Shown here: piece after piece, positions 6,570-8,368 of the stretch
Layout: each line of letters opens with the position of its first letter
Numbering within the stretch: position 1 is the stretch's first letter
DNA from: Methanosarcinales archaeon
GTDB lineage: Archaea > Halobacteriota > Methanosarcinia > Methanosarcinales > Methanocomedenaceae
DNA: 8,368 bases
Direction: 5' to 3'
Assembly (NCBI GenBank): GCA_030666885.1
Contig: DAOUWY010000065.1
Coordinates: 1-8,368 of the forward strand
Notes under the pieces: generated by a model
What the model was told of the DNA's origin: nothing
Database searches by the model: none
The model's input: the letters and a program-made list of their open reading frames with translations, nothing else
Translations under genes and position numbers: made by a program

Positions 6570-8063
6570 ATGACAAGCCTAATAGAAAAGGTAGTACAGG
6601 ATGCCATTGCGGCACAAAAAGCATCGATTGACATAATCAAGGCGAATCGGTATAATGATTTTACACTGGACCAGACCAGGCCATTCGTTGAAGTGGTCAG
6701 GAACTTTGAAACCCATCCTGACCAGTCCCGGGAGGCCATGGCACTCTACCAGCAGTCGGTCCTTATCCACTTTGACGTTCTTACTTCCCTGACCGACACG
6801 GTCAGCGCCTTTGACTGTGCCTTTTTAGAATGGCAGCAGACTCCTATCACCCTGGATATTTTGTATGAACTGGATAAGGGTTTTCGCAACGCAGTGGATG
6901 TGTTCATCCAAACCATAGAGGAGTCGGATGACATCATTGGCCTGGAAGCGACCCGTGTCCACAATGGTTTTTACGGCATCATCTCGTCCAAGGATTTTGC
7001 GGCCCTGCCTGGCAGTACATTCAATGTGCTGGCCCAAATCATTGCCCGGACCCCCATTGATAAGAAATACAAGCAGGCCATACTGGCTGCGAAATCATGG
7101 GGATTGAACGGGATATACGTGTTCGGTGACATCTACACCCGGACCCTGAAGGAAACCGGAAATGTTGCAAAGGCCATTCAAGAAGAAAAGCGTTATCTCA
7201 AGTGGGTGTGGGATGAGCCTTCAAAGTGTATGCTGGACCTTATGGGGCAGCTTGGGCATAAGTCGTATGATCGGTTCGAGTACTTCAAGCGCTATGATAA
7301 GAAGTTCAGGCCTGTGGTGGAAGCGGCCTTTGATGCGGGAGTGCATCCTGCAAATATCGTGATGCTGCCCACCCATGTAGGTGATATCGGGCACCATATA
7401 GGGTGGTCATATTACAAGCTGTGCAGGGACGATATGTGCATGGCAATACTGGAATCCGTATCACAGACCGTCTACAATACCCTGGCATCTGCCCTTGCAG
7501 CCGGAAAGATCAAGAGCCCATTTGATGTGGCATCTATAGCAACGGGTGCCAGCGGGGCTGCTATGGCACATATCTTGGCATGGGATGGTTTCACTCCTGA
7601 TATGATACAGGATATGATGCAGAAGCGTTTCAGCAATTATATAATGACACACCCTTACGACCGTTCCATGGTGGGGGAGTTGCATGTGAACGATTTCCTG
7701 GATTTCACCACACGTGGACAGAGGATCATCACACCCAAACCCAGGGGTGGTGGCGGTAAGGTGATGGGCGTGCCTGTAGACCTGGAGCCTGTCAGTACGA
7801 ACCATGAACTGAACAATCCACAGATGTATGCCTATCCCTTTACTGCGATTACGGTGAGGGCAACTGCGCTTTTGCGGTTCATAGACCAGCCCTGCCTGCT
7901 TGCACCCGAGCCCCCCAGTATTGTGGGAATAGTGAATGCTACGGCGCTGAATCCTGAGGTCCCGATGGCACCCGTGCAGATGTGCAAGAATTGTGCCACA
8001 AGCAGGTTCCTGCCTGCCAAGTGTGATTATTGTTTGTCGCCCAGGTTGAATTCGGTGTTGTGA
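6570..8063 (+). CDS. DUF2193-family protein with C-terminal zinc ribbon
   Basis: The 497-residue protein of unknown function fits, from memory of the family pattern, the DUF2193 proteins found in methanogenic archaea: an opening of the type EKV-x-x-AI-AAQ, TLTDTV, LPGSTFNV, KQAILAAKSWG, GDI-HHI, and a terminal cysteine-rich motif. It looks soluble, mostly helical, with no signal peptide or membrane segment. Visible candidate functional residues are the HVGDIGHHIG cluster (H269, H275, H276), C285 and C290 shortly after, and the conserved-looking SWG and ELHVNDFLD segments. A glycine-rich stretch PKPRGGGGK follows in the C-terminal half. The last 26 residues form a CxxC-x9-CxxC zinc ribbon (C472, C475, C485, C488), a likely metal or partner-binding knob. 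It starts two bases after the mer stop, so it is probably co-transcribed. I do not know its reaction. Confidence 0.8.
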   Translation: MTSLIEKVVQDAIAAQKASIDIIKANRYNDFTLDQTRPFVEVVRNFETHPDQSREAMALYQQSVLIHFDVLTSLTDTVSAFDCAFLEWQQTPITLDILYELDKGFRNAVDVFIQTIEESDDIIGLEATRVHNGFYGIISSKDFAALPGSTFNVLAQIIARTPIDKKYKQAILAAKSWGLNGIYVFGDIYTRTLKETGNVAKAIQEEKRYLKWVWDEPSKCMLDLMGQLGHKSYDRFEYFKRYDKKFRPVVEAAFDAGVHPANIVMLPTHVGDIGHHIGWSYYKLCRDDMCMAILESVSQTVYNTLASALAAGKIKSPFDVASIATGASGAAMAHILAWDGFTPDMIQDMMQKRFSNYIMTHPYDRSMVGELHVNDFLDFTTRGQRIITPKPRGGGGKVMGVPVDLEPVSTNHELNNPQMYAYPFTAITVRATALLRFIDQPCLLAPEPPSIVGIVNATALNPEVPMAPVQMCKNCATSRFLPAKCDYCLSPRLNSVL

Positions 8064-8263
8064 AGGATATTGAGTACGGGATGCACCCGCTTACCACTCT
8101 TGAGGACTGGGGCGACTTTGACCAGTTCGACTTCAAGGCAGCCTGGATGCCGCAGGAATACTACGACCTGGTGCTGGAGTTTCGGGATGCTATGCCGTGG
8201 AACTCTGGCTGTGACTTTAATGAGTGGTGTGAGTTCTATAAAGAAGTGAAAGAGAGGTTTTAA
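8060..8263 (+). CDS. Small acidic, aromatic-rich hypothetical protein
   Basis: I do not recognise this 67-residue protein. The chosen start is a GTG at 8060 overlapping the stop of the preceding gene as GTGA, which suggests translational coupling. A TTG at 8030 would put the start further inside the preceding gene, and ATG 8081 is a shorter option. The product is acidic and rich in aromatics (four Trp, about seven Phe), with segments LEDWGDFDQFDFKAAW, QEYYDLVLEF and DFNEWCEFYKEVKERF and two Cys. No membrane helix, signal peptide or known motif is seen. The C-terminal part looks helical and amphipathic. Its tight linkage suggests a partner of the DUF2193 protein, as inference only. Confidence 0.7.
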   Translation: MKDIEYGMHPLTTLEDWGDFDQFDFKAAWMPQEYYDLVLEFRDAMPWNSGCDFNEWCEFYKEVKERF

Positions 8264-8292
8264 AAGATTATCAAGCTGCCAACTCGATAGAT

Positions 8293-8315
8293 TTAGATAG
8301 TATGTTATACTCTAA
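8293..8315 (+). other. Bulged hairpin downstream of the operon
   Basis: ttag (8293-8296) pairs with ctaa (8312-8315), and agtat (8299-8303) pairs with atact (8307-8311) around a 3-base loop. Two bases (8297-8298) are bulged on the left arm. The stem is AT-rich, starts 30 bases after the last stop, and is not followed by a T-run. It could be an RNA 3'-end element or simply chance in AT-rich DNA. Confidence 0.3.
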
Positions 8316-8332
8316 TTCATTGTAATTCACTG
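8313..8332 (+). repeat. Near-perfect 10-bp tandem repeat
   Basis: taattcattg is followed immediately by taattcactg, with one mismatch. It lies in the AT-rich, non-coding end of the window and partly overlaps the right arm of the hairpin. Its role is unknown; it might be part of a regulatory region for the next gene beyond the window. Confidence 0.4.
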
Positions 8333-8368
8333 TGATTATGATTGTGTGGCAGGAATTGCATAAAAGTA

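Noticed and set aside
8030..8063. Possible frameshift joining the DUF2193 protein to the small downstream frame
   Set aside because: The DUF2193 frame runs through the full zinc ribbon and stops normally, and the GTGA overlap is typical of coupled genes. Comparison with homologues would be needed to reverse this.

Overview
The window is archaeal and comes from an organism with a methanogenesis-type C1 pathway. Its core is a complete gene set for the membrane-bound, sodium-pumping N5-methyl-tetrahydromethanopterin:coenzyme M methyltransferase (Mtr), in the order E-D-C-B-A-F-G-H. It is followed directly by mer (F420-dependent methylene-H4MPT reductase). The E-D-C-B-A-F-G-H order and the MtrE, MtrC and MtrG sequences look like the Methanosarcinales side of the Euryarchaeota, which includes ANME-2 and alkane-oxidising relatives. 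The proteins are clearly divergent from the Methanosarcina versions I can recall. Whether the host makes or oxidises methane (or another alkane) cannot be read from this window, because Mtr and Mer are reversible.

Layout, all on the + strand. Bases 1-297 are the end of a reading frame matching only the cobalamin-binding N-terminal domain of a B12-dependent radical SAM protein. It stops where the rest of the protein should begin, so it looks truncated. Bases 331-852 encode a divergent TATA-binding protein paralogue in distinctly AT-rich DNA. A short promoter-like gap (853-893) holds a TATA-like box and a perfect 6-bp inverted repeat. Bases 894-5571 are mtrEDCBAFGH, with genes touching or overlapping. 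Bases 5581-6567 are mer. Bases 6570-8063 encode a ~497-residue protein that I assign to the uncharacterised, methanogen-associated DUF2193 family, ending in a four-cysteine zinc ribbon. Bases 8060-8263 encode a small acidic, aromatic-rich protein overlapping its stop. The last ~105 bases are AT-rich and non-coding, with a hairpin and a short tandem repeat but no obvious poly-T terminator.

How the genes work together: Mer interconverts methylene-H4MPT and methyl-H4MPT using F420. Mtr moves that methyl group to coenzyme M through the corrinoid on MtrA, coupled to Na+ transport by MtrE/D/C. Two consecutive pathway steps therefore appear to sit in one transcription unit. The DUF2193 protein and the 67-residue protein are packed onto the end of the same unit, which makes them guilt-by-association candidates for an accessory role in methyl transfer or C1 metabolism. 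The TBP paralogue beside the promoter is a possible, unproven, dedicated transcription factor. I saw no mobile element, CRISPR array, tRNA or rRNA.
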